Below are positions 1 through 7,765 of a DNA stretch of 36,760 nucleotides, piece by piece. This DNA comes from Proteiniborus sp. DW1 (lineage in GTDB: Bacteria > Bacillota > Clostridia > Tissierellales > Proteiniboraceae). Within the stretch, counting starts at the first letter, position 1, and every line of letters starts with the position of its first letter. The translations under genes and the position numbers were made by a program. The stretch spans positions 1-36,760 of the forward strand of contig NZ_FMDO01000004.1 in assembly GCF_900095305.1 (NCBI RefSeq). Reading direction: 5' to 3'. The notes beneath the pieces were generated by a model. That model searched no databases, was not told the DNA's origin, and saw only the letters and a list, made by a program, of their open reading frames with translations.

Positions 1-26
1 TTATTCTATTACCATATATTTTAAAA

Positions 27-55
27 TGGTCTTTTCCTACTTTTTATCATATAAT
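27..55 (+). promoter_or_regulatory. Possible weak sigma-A promoter for murI
   Basis: A good -10 hexamer TATAAT lies at 50-55. The hexamer 17 bases upstream (27-32, TGGTCT) is a poor -35, so the assignment rests on the -10 and its position 40 bases before the start codon. Confidence 0.35.
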
Positions 56-95
56 ATATGTAGTATATTTTTGTATCAAGCAAGGGGGAATATTT

Positions 96-902
96 TTGGA
101 TAATAGACCGATAGGAATATTTGATTCAGGTATAGGTGGCCTTACAGTACTTAAGGAAATAGCAGAACAATTACCTTATGAGGATATAATATATTTTGGA
201 GATACAGCTAGAATACCATATGGTACAAAGTCAAGAGAGACAGTAATAAAATACTCAAACCAATGCGCTAGATTTTTATTAAGTAAAAATGTAAAAGCAA
301 TAGTGATAGCATGCAATACAGCAAGTGCATTGGCATACGGAGAATTAATAAATATGTTTGATGTTCCAATACTAGGAGTAATACAGCCTGGGGCAAAGGC
401 TACAGTTACCACAACAAAAAATAATAAAATAGGCGTAATAGGAACTACAGCAACTATAAATAGTGATGCATACCAAAGTGCCATAAGAGAGCTGAACAAA
501 TCAGCAGAAGTTATAGGAATAGCATGTCCACTGTTTGTTCAAATAGTAGAAGATGGCTGGGAAGATACAGATGTAGCTTTTATAACAGCAGAAAAATACC
601 TTATGGAATTAAAAGAACACAATATAGACACATTGGTATTGGGTTGCACCCATTATCCAATTTTAAGATATACACTTTCAAAGGTAATGGGAGAAAAGGT
701 ATCATTAGTAAATCCAGCTTTTGAAACAGCAAAGGAAATTAAGAGTCTACTAAAACAAAAAGATTTATTTTCAGATAAAAAAGAAAAACCACTGTATAAA
801 TATTATGTTAGTGATGACCCAGAAAAATTTAGAAGAATTGGCGGGAATATAATGAACAAAAACATAATAAGCATAGAGAAGGTCGATATAGAAAACCTAT
901 AG
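96..902 (+). CDS. murI: Glutamate racemase MurI
   Basis: A cytoplasmic, cofactor-independent racemase that makes D-glutamate for peptidoglycan. The 268-residue product has the usual family length. It shows the N-terminal DSGIGGLTV motif (10-18), the first catalytic cysteine in ACNTASA (Cys73) and the second in GCTHYPIL (Cys184), so both acid/base residues are present. The start is TTG, with AAGGGGG at 82-88 seven bases upstream and no competing ATG. The stop overlaps the ribosome binding site of the next gene, so the two are probably co-transcribed. It lies 3 kb upstream of the lysine genes, but nothing in the sequence suggests it acts on lysine. Confidence 0.96.
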   Translation: MDNRPIGIFDSGIGGLTVLKEIAEQLPYEDIIYFGDTARIPYGTKSRETVIKYSNQCARFLLSKNVKAIVIACNTASALAYGELINMFDVPILGVIQPGAKATVTTTKNNKIGVIGTTATINSDAYQSAIRELNKSAEVIGIACPLFVQIVEDGWEDTDVAFITAEKYLMELKEHNIDTLVLGCTHYPILRYTLSKVMGEKVSLVNPAFETAKEIKSLLKQKDLFSDKKEKPLYKYYVSDDPEKFRRIGGNIMNKNIISIEKVDIENL

Positions 903-908
903 GGGGAG

Positions 909-1331
909 ATGTTGTTGAAAAACGTAATGCTTAAAATAAAAGGAAGGCAGACAAGCACAGAAGGTGAAGAAAATGTAATTGAGCTTATAACAGAAGGCAA
1001 GCTATACAACAAAAACGGCTCGTATTATTTAGTATACGATGAAACAGAAATATCAGGTATGGAAGGTTCTACTACTACCCTAAAAATCCAAGGACATAAA
1101 ATATCAATGAAAAGATTTGGCAATAACACATCTAGTCTAATATTTGAAAAGGGACAAAGACATATAACGGAATACATGACAGCTTATGGTGACATGACAC
1201 TAGAGGTAGTGACAGATAAGGTAGATGTAAACATATCCGAAACAGGAAAAGGGAATATAGACCTTTCATACAGACTCAATTTATCAGAAAACATAGAGAG
1301 CAACAATCACCTAACTATAGATATAATGTAA
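909..1331 (+). CDS. DUF1934-type beta-barrel protein
   Basis: A small cytoplasmic protein of 140 residues without signal peptide or membrane segment. Its pattern of alternating short strands (GKLYNKNGSYYLVYDETE, then a GxxxTTLKIQG segment and a C-terminal LSYRLNL strand) matches my recollection of the DUF1934/YwiB-like calycin fold; no enzymatic function is known to me. The ribosome binding site AGGGGGAG (901-908) abuts the ATG at 909, which is too close. TTG at 912 or 915 gives better spacing, so the true start may be 2 residues later. It follows murI by 6 bases and probably shares its transcript. Confidence 0.8.
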   Translation: MLLKNVMLKIKGRQTSTEGEENVIELITEGKLYNKNGSYYLVYDETEISGMEGSTTTLKIQGHKISMKRFGNNTSSLIFEKGQRHITEYMTAYGDMTLEVVTDKVDVNISETGKGNIDLSYRLNLSENIESNNHLTIDIM

Positions 1332-1339
1332 AATTAATC

Positions 1340-1369
1340 TTGATATATTTAGTTAGTGAATGATATTAT
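1340..1369 (+). promoter_or_regulatory. Candidate sigma-A promoter of the coiled-coil gene
   Basis: TTGATA (1340-1345) and TATTAT (1364-1369) are separated by 18 bases. The predicted start, near 1376, lies just before the ribosome binding site GAGGTGG, implying a very short leader. Confidence 0.5.
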
Positions 1370-1390
1370 ATATCTAAGTGAGGTGGTCAA

Positions 1391-2095
1391 ATGGATAATG
1401 AAAAATTATTTGAACTGATGACCCAAATGTATAGTGACATGCAAAAAGGATTTAATAATGTAAATGAAAGACTTGACAAGGTTGAAGGTAGACTTGATGG
1501 TGTAGAAGGTAGGCTTGACAGAGTTGAAAGTAGACTTGACAGAGTTGAAAGCAGACTTGATAGTGTTGAAGAAAGACTTGCTAAAGTTGAAGAAAAAGTA
1601 GAGCAAAATAGTAGAGATATACTAAGATTAGAAGAAAAAGTAGAGCAAAATAGTAAAGACATACTAAGACTAGAGGAAAAAGTAGAGCAAAATAGTAAAG
1701 ACATACTAAGATTAGAAGAAAAAGTAGAGCAAAATAGTAAAGACATACTAAGATTAGAAGAAAAAGTAGAGCAAAACAGTAGAGACATACTAAGATTAGA
1801 AGAAAAAGTAGAGCAAAACAGTAAAGACATACTAAGATTAGAAGAAAAAGTAGAGCAAAATAGTAGAGACATATTAGGATTACAAGAAAAAGTAGACAAA
1901 AACAGCAAGGATATTATAAAACTTGAGAGCAAAATAGATGAAAGTACTGGTATACTATTTGACGGTATCACACAGATTACCTCTCAAAACGAAAGATTAG
2001 ATAAAAGAGTTGGAAAGCTGGAAACAGGAATACTTGAAAAAGGTATAGTACTACCAAGTGAATATTATATACAAATACTTAAAAAAGTAGATTAG
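1391..2095 (+). CDS. Tandem-repeat coiled-coil protein
   Basis: A 234-residue soluble protein without signal peptide. After a short N-terminal segment (1-27), residues 28-69 form six heptads of the type LDxVExR. Residues 70-181 form eight 14-residue units, VEQNS(K/R)DILRLEEK and variants, and then a less regular C-terminal part follows (182-234). Valine, isoleucine and leucine fall on coiled-coil core positions, with an asparagine at a d position once per 14 residues. The ribosome binding site GAGGTGG precedes the ATG. It has its own promoter and terminator, so it is monocistronic. I do not recognise a function; similar LDKVE-repeat proteins are common hypotheticals in Clostridia. Confidence 0.85.
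   Translation: MDNEKLFELMTQMYSDMQKGFNNVNERLDKVEGRLDGVEGRLDRVESRLDRVESRLDSVEERLAKVEEKVEQNSRDILRLEEKVEQNSKDILRLEEKVEQNSKDILRLEEKVEQNSKDILRLEEKVEQNSRDILRLEEKVEQNSKDILRLEEKVEQNSRDILGLQEKVDKNSKDIIKLESKIDESTGILFDGITQITSQNERLDKRVGKLETGILEKGIVLPSEYYIQILKKVD
1472..1933 (+). repeat. In-frame 21-bp and 42-bp tandem repeats
   Basis: From 1472 to 1597 there are six 21-bp units encoding LDxVExR. From 1598 to 1933 there are eight 42-bp units, the first seven nearly identical in DNA and the last diverged. Near-identity at synonymous sites suggests recent expansion by slippage or unequal recombination, so copy number may vary between strains. Confidence 0.93.
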
Positions 2096-2122
2096 GTCAA
2101 AGTTTTTGGCCTATATTTTTTA
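2093..2122 (+). terminator. Rho-independent terminator of the coiled-coil gene
   Basis: A 9-bp stem (TAGGTCAAA with TTTGGCCTA, one G-T pair) is followed by TATTTTTT. It starts at the stop codon itself. Confidence 0.75.
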
Positions 2123-2177
2123 ATTATAAAGCCGAAAATTAGGCATTAATGCAAAAAAAATAAGCAGAGGTGATTAT

Positions 2178-3632
2178 ATGATAGATCAAATCCTTAGAGA
2201 AAACATTTCAGAAATATTGGATTATGTACAAGAAGGTATTCATATCATAGATAATACTGGAAAAATAGTGTACTACAATAAATTTGCGCAGAAAATAGAT
2301 GAGATAGACAGAGAAAAAGCAGTAGGCAGACATATATTAGAGATATATCCTTCCCTTTCACATGATACTAGTACTTTATTAAAAGTAATAAGAACAGGAA
2401 AGCCAATATTTGATGTAGAGCAGACTTTTGTAAACTATAAAGGCGATAAGATAACTACCATAAATTCATCTATTCCAATTAAATCAAATGGAACCGTAGT
2501 AGGGGCTCTGGAAATATCAAAAGATATTACAGAAGTAAGAAAACTATCAGAAAAAATAGTAGAATTGCAAAGTGAGCTATATAACACAGAGAATAATGGG
2601 AAGAAAAAAGAGAAGAGAACGGCTAGTTTTACATTTGTAGATATAATTGGACAAAATCCTCAAATGCTAAAGCTCAAATCCCTTGCACTAAAGGCTGCTG
2701 AGACATCCTCACCAGTCATCATATATGGAGAGACAGGCACAGGAAAGGAGCTATTTGTACAGTCAATTCATAATGCTAGTCCAAGAAAAAACAAGCCATT
2801 TATTGCTCAGAACTGTGCGGCTTTGCCAAGTAACCTTCTAGAGGGGATATTGTTTGGAACAGTAAAAGGTGGATTTACAGGGGCAGAGGATAGGCCAGGG
2901 TTATTTGAAGTAGCAGACGGGGGAACGTTATTACTAGATGAAATAAACTCAATGCCTCTAGACCTTCAAGCTAAACTTTTAAGAGTAATCCAAGAAAAGA
3001 CAGTCAGAAGAGTAGGAGCAATAAAAACTACTAAGGTAGATGTAAGAATAATTGCAGCTACAAATATACATCCAGAAAAAGCAATAGAAGATAAACTTCT
3101 AAGAAAAGATTTATACTATAGGCTAAATGTAGTTTCATTAAACATTCCAGAACTTAAGGATAGAATAGATGATATTCCTAGACTTGCTGAATACTTTATG
3201 CAAAAATACAATAGGCTATTAGACAAAAAAATAAAAAAAATAGATGAAGAAGTCATGGAGTTATTTATGACATATAGCTGGCCTGGTAACGTAAGAGAGT
3301 TAGAGCATCTAATAGAAGGTATAGCCACCATGTATGACACAGAAACTATAAAACTAGAACATCTCCCATCACAACTACTAGAAGCGAGTCAAGGGGTCAG
3401 TTCTTCTGGCTTATTGATAAATTCTTTCCAGCAATATTTTCACTCTAATGGAACTACTATACCAGTATCATTAAAAACAGCCTTAGAAGCTATGGAAAAA
3501 GAAATGATTTATAATACACTTATGTCTATGGACTGGAACATAACTCACACTGCAGAGCAATTAGATATTCCTAGACAAACTTTACAATACAAGATTAAGA
3601 AGTATGAACTGAGGGAGATAAAAGGGAAATAA
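2178..3632 (+). CDS. PAS-AAA+-Fis sigma-54-dependent activator, probable regulator of lysine catabolism
   Basis: A 484-residue enhancer-binding protein of RocR-like layout. A PAS sensor domain (about 10-120) is followed by a short linker, a sigma-54 AAA+ domain (about 153-385) and a Fis-type helix-turn-helix (about 435-478). Visible motifs are Walker A GETGTGKE (184-191), the sigma-54 contact loop GGFTGA (231-236; usual form GAFTGA), Walker B LLLDEI (251-256) and arginines in LLRKDLYYRL (R309, R315). All catalytic elements are intact. The ribosome binding site AGAGGTGAT fits the ATG. It sits directly upstream of a -24/-12 promoter driving kdd and the kam genes, so it probably activates them in response to a small molecule bound by PAS. 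Lysine or a derivative as that ligand is inference. Confidence 0.93.
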   Translation: MIDQILRENISEILDYVQEGIHIIDNTGKIVYYNKFAQKIDEIDREKAVGRHILEIYPSLSHDTSTLLKVIRTGKPIFDVEQTFVNYKGDKITTINSSIPIKSNGTVVGALEISKDITEVRKLSEKIVELQSELYNTENNGKKKEKRTASFTFVDIIGQNPQMLKLKSLALKAAETSSPVIIYGETGTGKELFVQSIHNASPRKNKPFIAQNCAALPSNLLEGILFGTVKGGFTGAEDRPGLFEVADGGTLLLDEINSMPLDLQAKLLRVIQEKTVRRVGAIKTTKVDVRIIAATNIHPEKAIEDKLLRKDLYYRLNVVSLNIPELKDRIDDIPRLAEYFMQKYNRLLDKKIKKIDEEVMELFMTYSWPGNVRELEHLIEGIATMYDTETIKLEHLPSQLLEASQGVSSSGLLINSFQQYFHSNGTTIPVSLKTALEAMEKEMIYNTLMSMDWNITHTAEQLDIPRQTLQYKIKKYELREIKGK

Positions 3633-3649
3633 ATGAAATTTTATCAACT

Positions 3650-3663
3650 GCCCATTATTGGGC
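3650..3663. promoter_or_regulatory. Candidate enhancer (upstream activating) site for the sigma-54 activator
   Basis: The dyad GCCCA-TTAT-TGGGC is centred about 124 bases upstream of the -24 element of the kdd promoter, a normal distance for an enhancer-binding protein. Only one copy is seen. It could instead be a simple hairpin in the 3' end of the regulator mRNA. Confidence 0.4.
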
Positions 3664-3671
3664 GCAAACAT

Positions 3672-3710
3672 AAAAAAAGAGAGCTTTATGTTAACAAAGC
3701 TTTCTTTTTT
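3672..3710 (+). terminator. Rho-independent terminator of the sigma-54 activator gene
   Basis: An A-rich inverted repeat (AAAGAGAGCTTT with AAAGCTTTCTTT around a short loop) ends in a run of T. It isolates the regulator transcript from kdd. Confidence 0.75.
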
Positions 3711-3778
3711 ATTGTTAATTTAAGCCATCATGTACCCAAAAAAACCAATAAAATAAAGAAAAGCATGTTATAAAATTT

Positions 3779-3794
3779 TGGCATATTTTTTGCA
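3779..3794 (+). promoter_or_regulatory. Sigma-54 (-24/-12) promoter of the lysine operon
   Basis: TGGCATATTTTTTGCA matches the sigma-54 consensus TGGCAC-N5-TTGCA closely. The invariant GG (3780-3781) and GC (3792-3793) are separated by exactly 10 bases. The predicted start is near 3805, leaving a leader of about 128 bases before kdd. This fits the adjacent sigma-54 activator gene. Confidence 0.88.
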
Positions 3795-3804
3795 ATATTA
3801 TTTC

Positions 3805-3933
3805 TACAGGGTGCATTAATAGAAATATGGCATCTATAATTAATTTTTTAACAATATTTGTCTGTTAAAAACCTTATCCATTAGTTTGAATTGTTATTTA
3901 ATTTAATTAAACATTTAAAAGGAGGAATTATTA
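3805..3933 (+). promoter_or_regulatory. kdd 5' leader with an AT-rich hairpin
   Basis: The leader carries a 9-bp inverted repeat TTTTTAACA / TGTTAAAAA (3845-3871) with a 9-base loop. No T-run follows at terminator distance, and I see no lysine or cobalamin riboswitch core. The rest is AT-rich up to the ribosome binding site AAAAGGAGG. Confidence 0.4.
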
Positions 3934-4971
3934 ATGAAAAAAGGATGTCCATACGGAACACACAGAGTTATTGAGCCAAAGGGAGTATTACCACAGCCAG
4001 CACTTAAGATTGACAATGATATGGAAATTTATGACAATGAAATACTTATAGACGTACAGACCCTTAATGTTGACTCAGCTAGCTTTACACAAATAAAAGA
4101 AGAAGCTGGAGGAGATATTGAAAAAATTAAAGAAATAATGAAAAACATAGTAGCTACAAGGGGTAAACATCAAAACCCAGTAACAGGTTCAGGCGGAATG
4201 CTTATAGGTACAGTTGAAAAGATAGGATCTGCATTAGAAGGCAAAACAGACTTAAAGGTAGGAGATAAGATAGCTACATTAGTTTCATTGTCACTTACAC
4301 CACTTAGAATAGACGAAATTCTTGAAGTAAGAAAGGACATAGACCAAGTAGACATTAAAGGAAAGGCAATACTATTTGAAAGTGGAATATATGCAGTGAT
4401 TCCAAGTGATTTGCCTGAAAACCTTGCATTATCAGTACTTGACGTGGCAGGAGCACCTGCTCAAGCAGCTAAGCTAGTAAAGCCTGGAGACTATGTTGTA
4501 GTTATAGGTGGTACAGGAAAATCAGGAATGCTTTGCTTACATGAAGCAAAGAAAAGAGTAGGGGTTACAGGAAAAGTGATATGTGTAGGAAGCACAGATA
4601 AGAGTGTAGCTAGAGCAAAATCAGCAAACCTAGCAGACGAATATATTAAAGTAGATGCTACAGATGCAGTAGCATTACATGATAAAGTAAAAGAGCTAAC
4701 AAATGGAAGAATGGCCGACATTACCATAAACTGTGTTAACATACCAAATACAGAAATGACAAGTATATTAGCTACAAGAGATGGCGGACTAATCTATTTC
4801 TTTAGCATGGCAACAAGCTTCACAAAAGCAGCATTAGGAGCAGAAGGTGTAGGCAAGGATGTCACAATGATTGTAGGAAACGGATATACAAAAGGACACG
4901 CAGAGATAGCATTACAAATAATGAGAGAAAGCGAAACATTGAGAAAAATCTATACAGAGCTATATGCGTAA
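3934..4971 (+). CDS. kdd: L-erythro-3,5-diaminohexanoate dehydrogenase
   Basis: Oxidatively deaminates (3S,5S)-3,5-diaminohexanoate to 5-amino-3-oxohexanoate with NAD(P)+, the third step of lysine fermentation. The 345-residue protein has the length of known Kdd. It begins with the family signature KGCPYGTHRVIEPKGVLPQP (3-22) and has a Rossmann nucleotide-binding segment VVVIGGTGKSGM at about residues 188-199. The start follows AAAAGGAGG with 8-base spacing. It is the first gene after the sigma-54 promoter. In many known clusters kdd lies with kce and kal downstream of the kam genes, so its position ahead of kamA is a local arrangement. Ornithine-pathway 2,4-diaminopentanoate dehydrogenase (ord) is the main alternative, but the N-terminal signature and the kam neighbours favour Kdd. 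Confidence 0.94.
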   Translation: MKKGCPYGTHRVIEPKGVLPQPALKIDNDMEIYDNEILIDVQTLNVDSASFTQIKEEAGGDIEKIKEIMKNIVATRGKHQNPVTGSGGMLIGTVEKIGSALEGKTDLKVGDKIATLVSLSLTPLRIDEILEVRKDIDQVDIKGKAILFESGIYAVIPSDLPENLALSVLDVAGAPAQAAKLVKPGDYVVVIGGTGKSGMLCLHEAKKRVGVTGKVICVGSTDKSVARAKSANLADEYIKVDATDAVALHDKVKELTNGRMADITINCVNIPNTEMTSILATRDGGLIYFFSMATSFTKAALGAEGVGKDVTMIVGNGYTKGHAEIALQIMRESETLRKIYTELYA

Positions 4972-5024
4972 AAGAGAGGAATGAGAAGACAGATGCCTTC
5001 TCCCGTAAATCTATATAAGGATTA

Positions 5025-5120
5025 GTAGTGGCGCCCACTGGACGTCAAAAGGGACGAGGGACAGGCACCTTGTCCCACGAATTGTGAGTGAATAATATGT
5101 AGTGGCGCCATTGAGCGTCA
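5025..5120. repeat. Intergenic repeat element between kdd and kamA
   Basis: Two imperfect direct repeats beginning GTAGTGGCGCC and ending CGTCA (5025-5047 and 5099-5120) flank a small palindrome, GGGACA-GGCACCT-TGTCCC (5058-5076). The segment is much more GC-rich than its surroundings, which suggests an inserted REP- or MITE-like element. It lies inside the operon, upstream of the kamA ribosome binding site. Confidence 0.6.
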
Positions 5121-5149
5121 TGATTACAAGTTCGAAGGAGGTTTTAAAC

Positions 5150-6403
5150 GTGAGATCTTACAAAGATATTGAGCTATGGAAAAATATCTCCCAAGAAGAG
5201 TGGAATGACTGGAGATGGCAGGTCAGAAATAGAATCACTTCAGTAGAGGAGTTAAAACAAGTAGTAAATCTTACTGAAATAGAAGAGAAGAATATAGAAG
5301 AGACATTAAAAAAATTTAGAATGGGAATAACACCATATTATGCATCATTAATGGATAAGGATAATCCAGAGTGCCCAGTTAGAAAACAGGCGATACCTAC
5401 AATAATGGAAACACATTTAGGGGCTGCAGATATGGAAGACCCGCTTCATGAGGATACAGATTCACCAGTACCAGGGCTTACCCATAGGTATCCAGATAGA
5501 GTACTTATGCTAATTACAGACCAATGCTCAATGTACTGCCGACATTGTACAAGGAGAAGATTTGCGGGACAACAAGATTCAGCTATGGGAATGGACAGAA
5601 TAGAAGCAGCAATAGAATATATAAGAAACACACCTCAAGTCAGAGACGTGCTTCTTTCAGGAGGAGATGCCCTATTAGTTTCTGACGAAAGACTAGAGAC
5701 AATAATAAAGAAGCTAAGAGAAATACCTCATGTTGAAATCATCAGAATAGGTACACGTGTACCAGTAGTATTGCCTCAAAGAATTACAGATGACTTAGTA
5801 AATATGCTTAAAAAATATCATCCAATATGGCTCAATACTCATTTTAACCATCCAAAAGAAATAACAGAAGAATCAAAGACAGCCATAGCTAGATTAGCAG
5901 ATGCAGGGATTCCATTAGGAAATCAGTCAGTTTTACTTAGGGGAGTAAATGACTGTGTTCACATAATGAGAGAGTTAGTTCATGGTCTAGTAAAAATGAG
6001 AGTTAGACCTTACTATATCTATCAATGTGACTTATCAATGGGAATAGAACATTTTAGAACTTCTGTATCAAAGGGAATAGAGATAATTGAGGGACTAAGA
6101 GGACATACATCGGGATATGCAGTGCCAACATTTGTAGTGGATGCTCCGGGAGGAGGAGGAAAGACACCAGTAATGCCTAACTATGTAATATCTATGTCGC
6201 CAAATAAAGTAGTGCTTAGAAACTTCGAAGGTGTCATCACAACATATACAGAACCAGAGAACTACAATGACCATTGCAACTGCCCAGTATGTACAGGAGA
6301 GCGTGAACACAAGCTAACAGGCGTAGCAGGACTATTACAAGGCAATAGAGTAGCATTAGAGCCTGTACAGCTTGAGAGAAGAGAAAGAGGGAAAAATAGA
6401 TAA
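5150..6403 (+). CDS. kamA: L-lysine 2,3-aminomutase
   Basis: A radical SAM/PLP enzyme that makes L-beta-lysine from L-lysine. The start is GTG at 5150, 8 bases after AAGGAGG (5135-5141). This gives 417 residues, one more than the Clostridium subterminale enzyme; an in-frame GTG at 5102 has no ribosome binding site. With this start the residues I recall for the C. subterminale enzyme appear at +1: the iron-sulfur cysteines C126, C130 and C133 (CSMYCRHC), the PLP lysine K338 in PGGGGKTP, the zinc cysteines C269, C376, C378 and C381, and the substrate-binding aspartates D294 and D331. The two aspartates argue for lysine rather than glutamate 2,3-aminomutase. Confidence 0.97.
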   Translation: MRSYKDIELWKNISQEEWNDWRWQVRNRITSVEELKQVVNLTEIEEKNIEETLKKFRMGITPYYASLMDKDNPECPVRKQAIPTIMETHLGAADMEDPLHEDTDSPVPGLTHRYPDRVLMLITDQCSMYCRHCTRRRFAGQQDSAMGMDRIEAAIEYIRNTPQVRDVLLSGGDALLVSDERLETIIKKLREIPHVEIIRIGTRVPVVLPQRITDDLVNMLKKYHPIWLNTHFNHPKEITEESKTAIARLADAGIPLGNQSVLLRGVNDCVHIMRELVHGLVKMRVRPYYIYQCDLSMGIEHFRTSVSKGIEIIEGLRGHTSGYAVPTFVVDAPGGGGKTPVMPNYVISMSPNKVVLRNFEGVITTYTEPENYNDHCNCPVCTGEREHKLTGVAGLLQGNRVALEPVQLERRERGKNR

Positions 6404-6411
6404 AGAATTTG

Positions 6412-6466
6412 ATGACCTTTACATTTGACATACCAGCTATTCACTTTGTGAATCAAGTTAGGTCAT
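6412..6466. repeat. Nested inverted repeat after kamA
   Basis: ATGACCT (6412-6418) pairs with AGGTCAT (6460-6466), and inside it ATTCAC-TTT-GTGAAT (6439-6453) forms a second hairpin. No T-run follows, so it is not a classical terminator. It abuts the larger palindromic element at 6471-6657. Confidence 0.45.
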
Positions 6467-6470
6467 AATC

Positions 6471-6657
6471 GGACACGAACAATTCTAAAGCTCATTCTGA
6501 TATAAAATCCTGTAGCTTGGAAACTCGCTTCACCTAATGGAGTTACAGAAATCTTTGATTTCGTCGTAACTCCTTATGCCAGCGTATGTTGCCTTACTTT
6601 AATATGATTGCTTAACGGATTTTATATCTAAACTCGCTAAAAATTGTAATCGTATCC
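6471..6657. mobile_element. MITE-like palindromic element between kamA and kamB
   Basis: An imperfect terminal inverted repeat of about 40 bases (6471-6510 against 6617-6657) includes a perfect 12-bp core, GATATAAAATCC / GGATTTTATATC. The centre holds a further hairpin, GGAGTTAC (6539-6546) with GTAACTCC (6566-6573), plus an inner GAAATC/GATTTC pairing. No coding sequence is visible, and no clear target-site duplication was found. Together with the preceding nested repeat it fills the 321-base gap between two genes of one operon. Confidence 0.65.
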
Positions 6658-6724
6658 TGCAAATGCTCGTTTAATATTTTACTTAATTTTCTCGTGATGT
6701 GAAGCAGCGGAGGAGGAAACCAAT

Positions 6725-7765
6725 ATGTCCATAATAGAATTACTATATCCACAACATAAAATAATCTCCATAGTAGGCATGGCAAAGAACTCAGGTAAAA
6801 CAGTCACATTAAACAAGATAATAGAGGATGCTATAGATAATTCAATAATCCTAGGACTAACTTCAACAGGCAGAGATGGAGAGGGCCAAGATATAGTCAC
6901 GAAAACAGAAAAACCTTCTATTTACGCTGAAGAAGGTACCTTCGTAGCTACATCCACAGAAACTCTAGAATTAGGCGATGCTAGAATAGAGATTTTGGAC
7001 ATTACAGACTATAGTACTCCTCTAGGAAAGATAGTTATAGGCAGGGTAAAAGAAAGTGGATATATTCAATTAGCAGGACCACAGACTAACAAGGGCATCA
7101 GAGCAGTATCGGAGATTATGCTAAAGCTCGGTGCTCAGTTAGTCTTAATAGACGGAGCCATAAATAGAGTTGCATCAGCCTCTCCCTCAGTATCAGAAGG
7201 AGTGGTATTAGCCACAGGTGCAGTTTTAAGCAGAGACGTGGATAAGGTCATAGAAGAAACTATCCATACAATAAATCTTTTTCAGTTGCCAGCAGTAAAA
7301 GATAATATGGCAGAATCCATATTAGAAGAATTAATTGAGAATGGAAAACCAGCAATCATAGATAATCAATACAATATAACTCAACTTAATATCAAAACAG
7401 CTCTAAATAGTGGAACTACTATTGCACAAAGTATTACAGATGAATCAAAATATGTAGTTCTACCTGGCTCTTTGGTGAAAAAGACAATAGAGGATATAGT
7501 ATCCACCACAGACAAGTACAAAAAAGTAAAATTCATAGTAAATGATGGCACAAAAATATTTATAGATCCTAGAGATTGGCTTATATATAAGAGCAAAGGT
7601 TTAGATGTTCAGGTTCTTGAATCAGTAAATGTAGTACTTGTTACTATAAATCCCTATTCACCTGAAGGCTACTATTTTGACCAAGAACACTTCCTGCTAA
7701 GAATGAAGGAACATCTAAAAGACACAATGGTACTAGACGTAATGCATGGTGGTGGTCTGATATGA
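6725..7765 (+). CDS. kamB: Lysine 5,6-aminomutase reactivase subunit KamB
   Basis: A 346-residue cytoplasmic protein with a Walker A-type P-loop GMAKNSGKT (18-26) near its N-terminus, no signal peptide and no membrane segment. Proteins of this type occur next to kamC in lysine-fermentation clusters and are annotated as part of the ATP-dependent factor that restores inactivated lysine 5,6-aminomutase, presumably by exchanging damaged cobalamin. The start follows GGAGGAGG. Its stop overlaps the kamC start (ATGA, 7762-7765), indicating translational coupling and a likely complex. The identification rests on the P-loop, length and context. The mechanism is inference from analogy with diol dehydratase reactivases. 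Confidence 0.88.
   Translation: MSIIELLYPQHKIISIVGMAKNSGKTVTLNKIIEDAIDNSIILGLTSTGRDGEGQDIVTKTEKPSIYAEEGTFVATSTETLELGDARIEILDITDYSTPLGKIVIGRVKESGYIQLAGPQTNKGIRAVSEIMLKLGAQLVLIDGAINRVASASPSVSEGVVLATGAVLSRDVDKVIEETIHTINLFQLPAVKDNMAESILEELIENGKPAIIDNQYNITQLNIKTALNSGTTIAQSITDESKYVVLPGSLVKKTIEDIVSTTDKYKKVKFIVNDGTKIFIDPRDWLIYKSKGLDVQVLESVNVVLVTINPYSPEGYYFDQEHFLLRMKEHLKDTMVLDVMHGGGLI

Noticed and set aside
1598..1933. Regular 42-bp repeats that could suggest a CRISPR array
   Set aside because: The units are contiguous without spacers, stay in frame and encode a regular coiled coil.
1387..1971. Minus-strand open frame encoding Ser/Leu/Phe-rich repeats
   Set aside because: It is the antisense of the tandem-repeat coiled-coil gene, which has a promoter, ribosome binding site and terminator on the plus strand.
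2143..2152. Palindrome GCATTAATGC, with GCATTAAT also at 3813-3820 and 14448-14456 (other strand), as a shared operator
   Set aside because: An AT-rich 8-mer like this is expected a few times by chance in this window, and the copies differ in position relative to promoters.
2178..3632. GGFTGA in place of GAFTGA as a sign of a non-functional activator
   Set aside because: The second position tolerates small residues in RocR-type activators. Phe, Thr, the final Gly-Ala and all ATPase motifs are intact.
3805..3933. Lysine or cobalamin riboswitch in the kdd leader
   Set aside because: The leader is short and AT-rich with one simple hairpin. No conserved riboswitch core is visible, and sigma-54 control explains regulation.
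5102..5149. Longer N-terminus for KamA from the GTG at 5102
   Set aside because: It has no ribosome binding site and starts inside the intergenic repeat. GTG 5150 has an ideal site and matches the known enzyme length.
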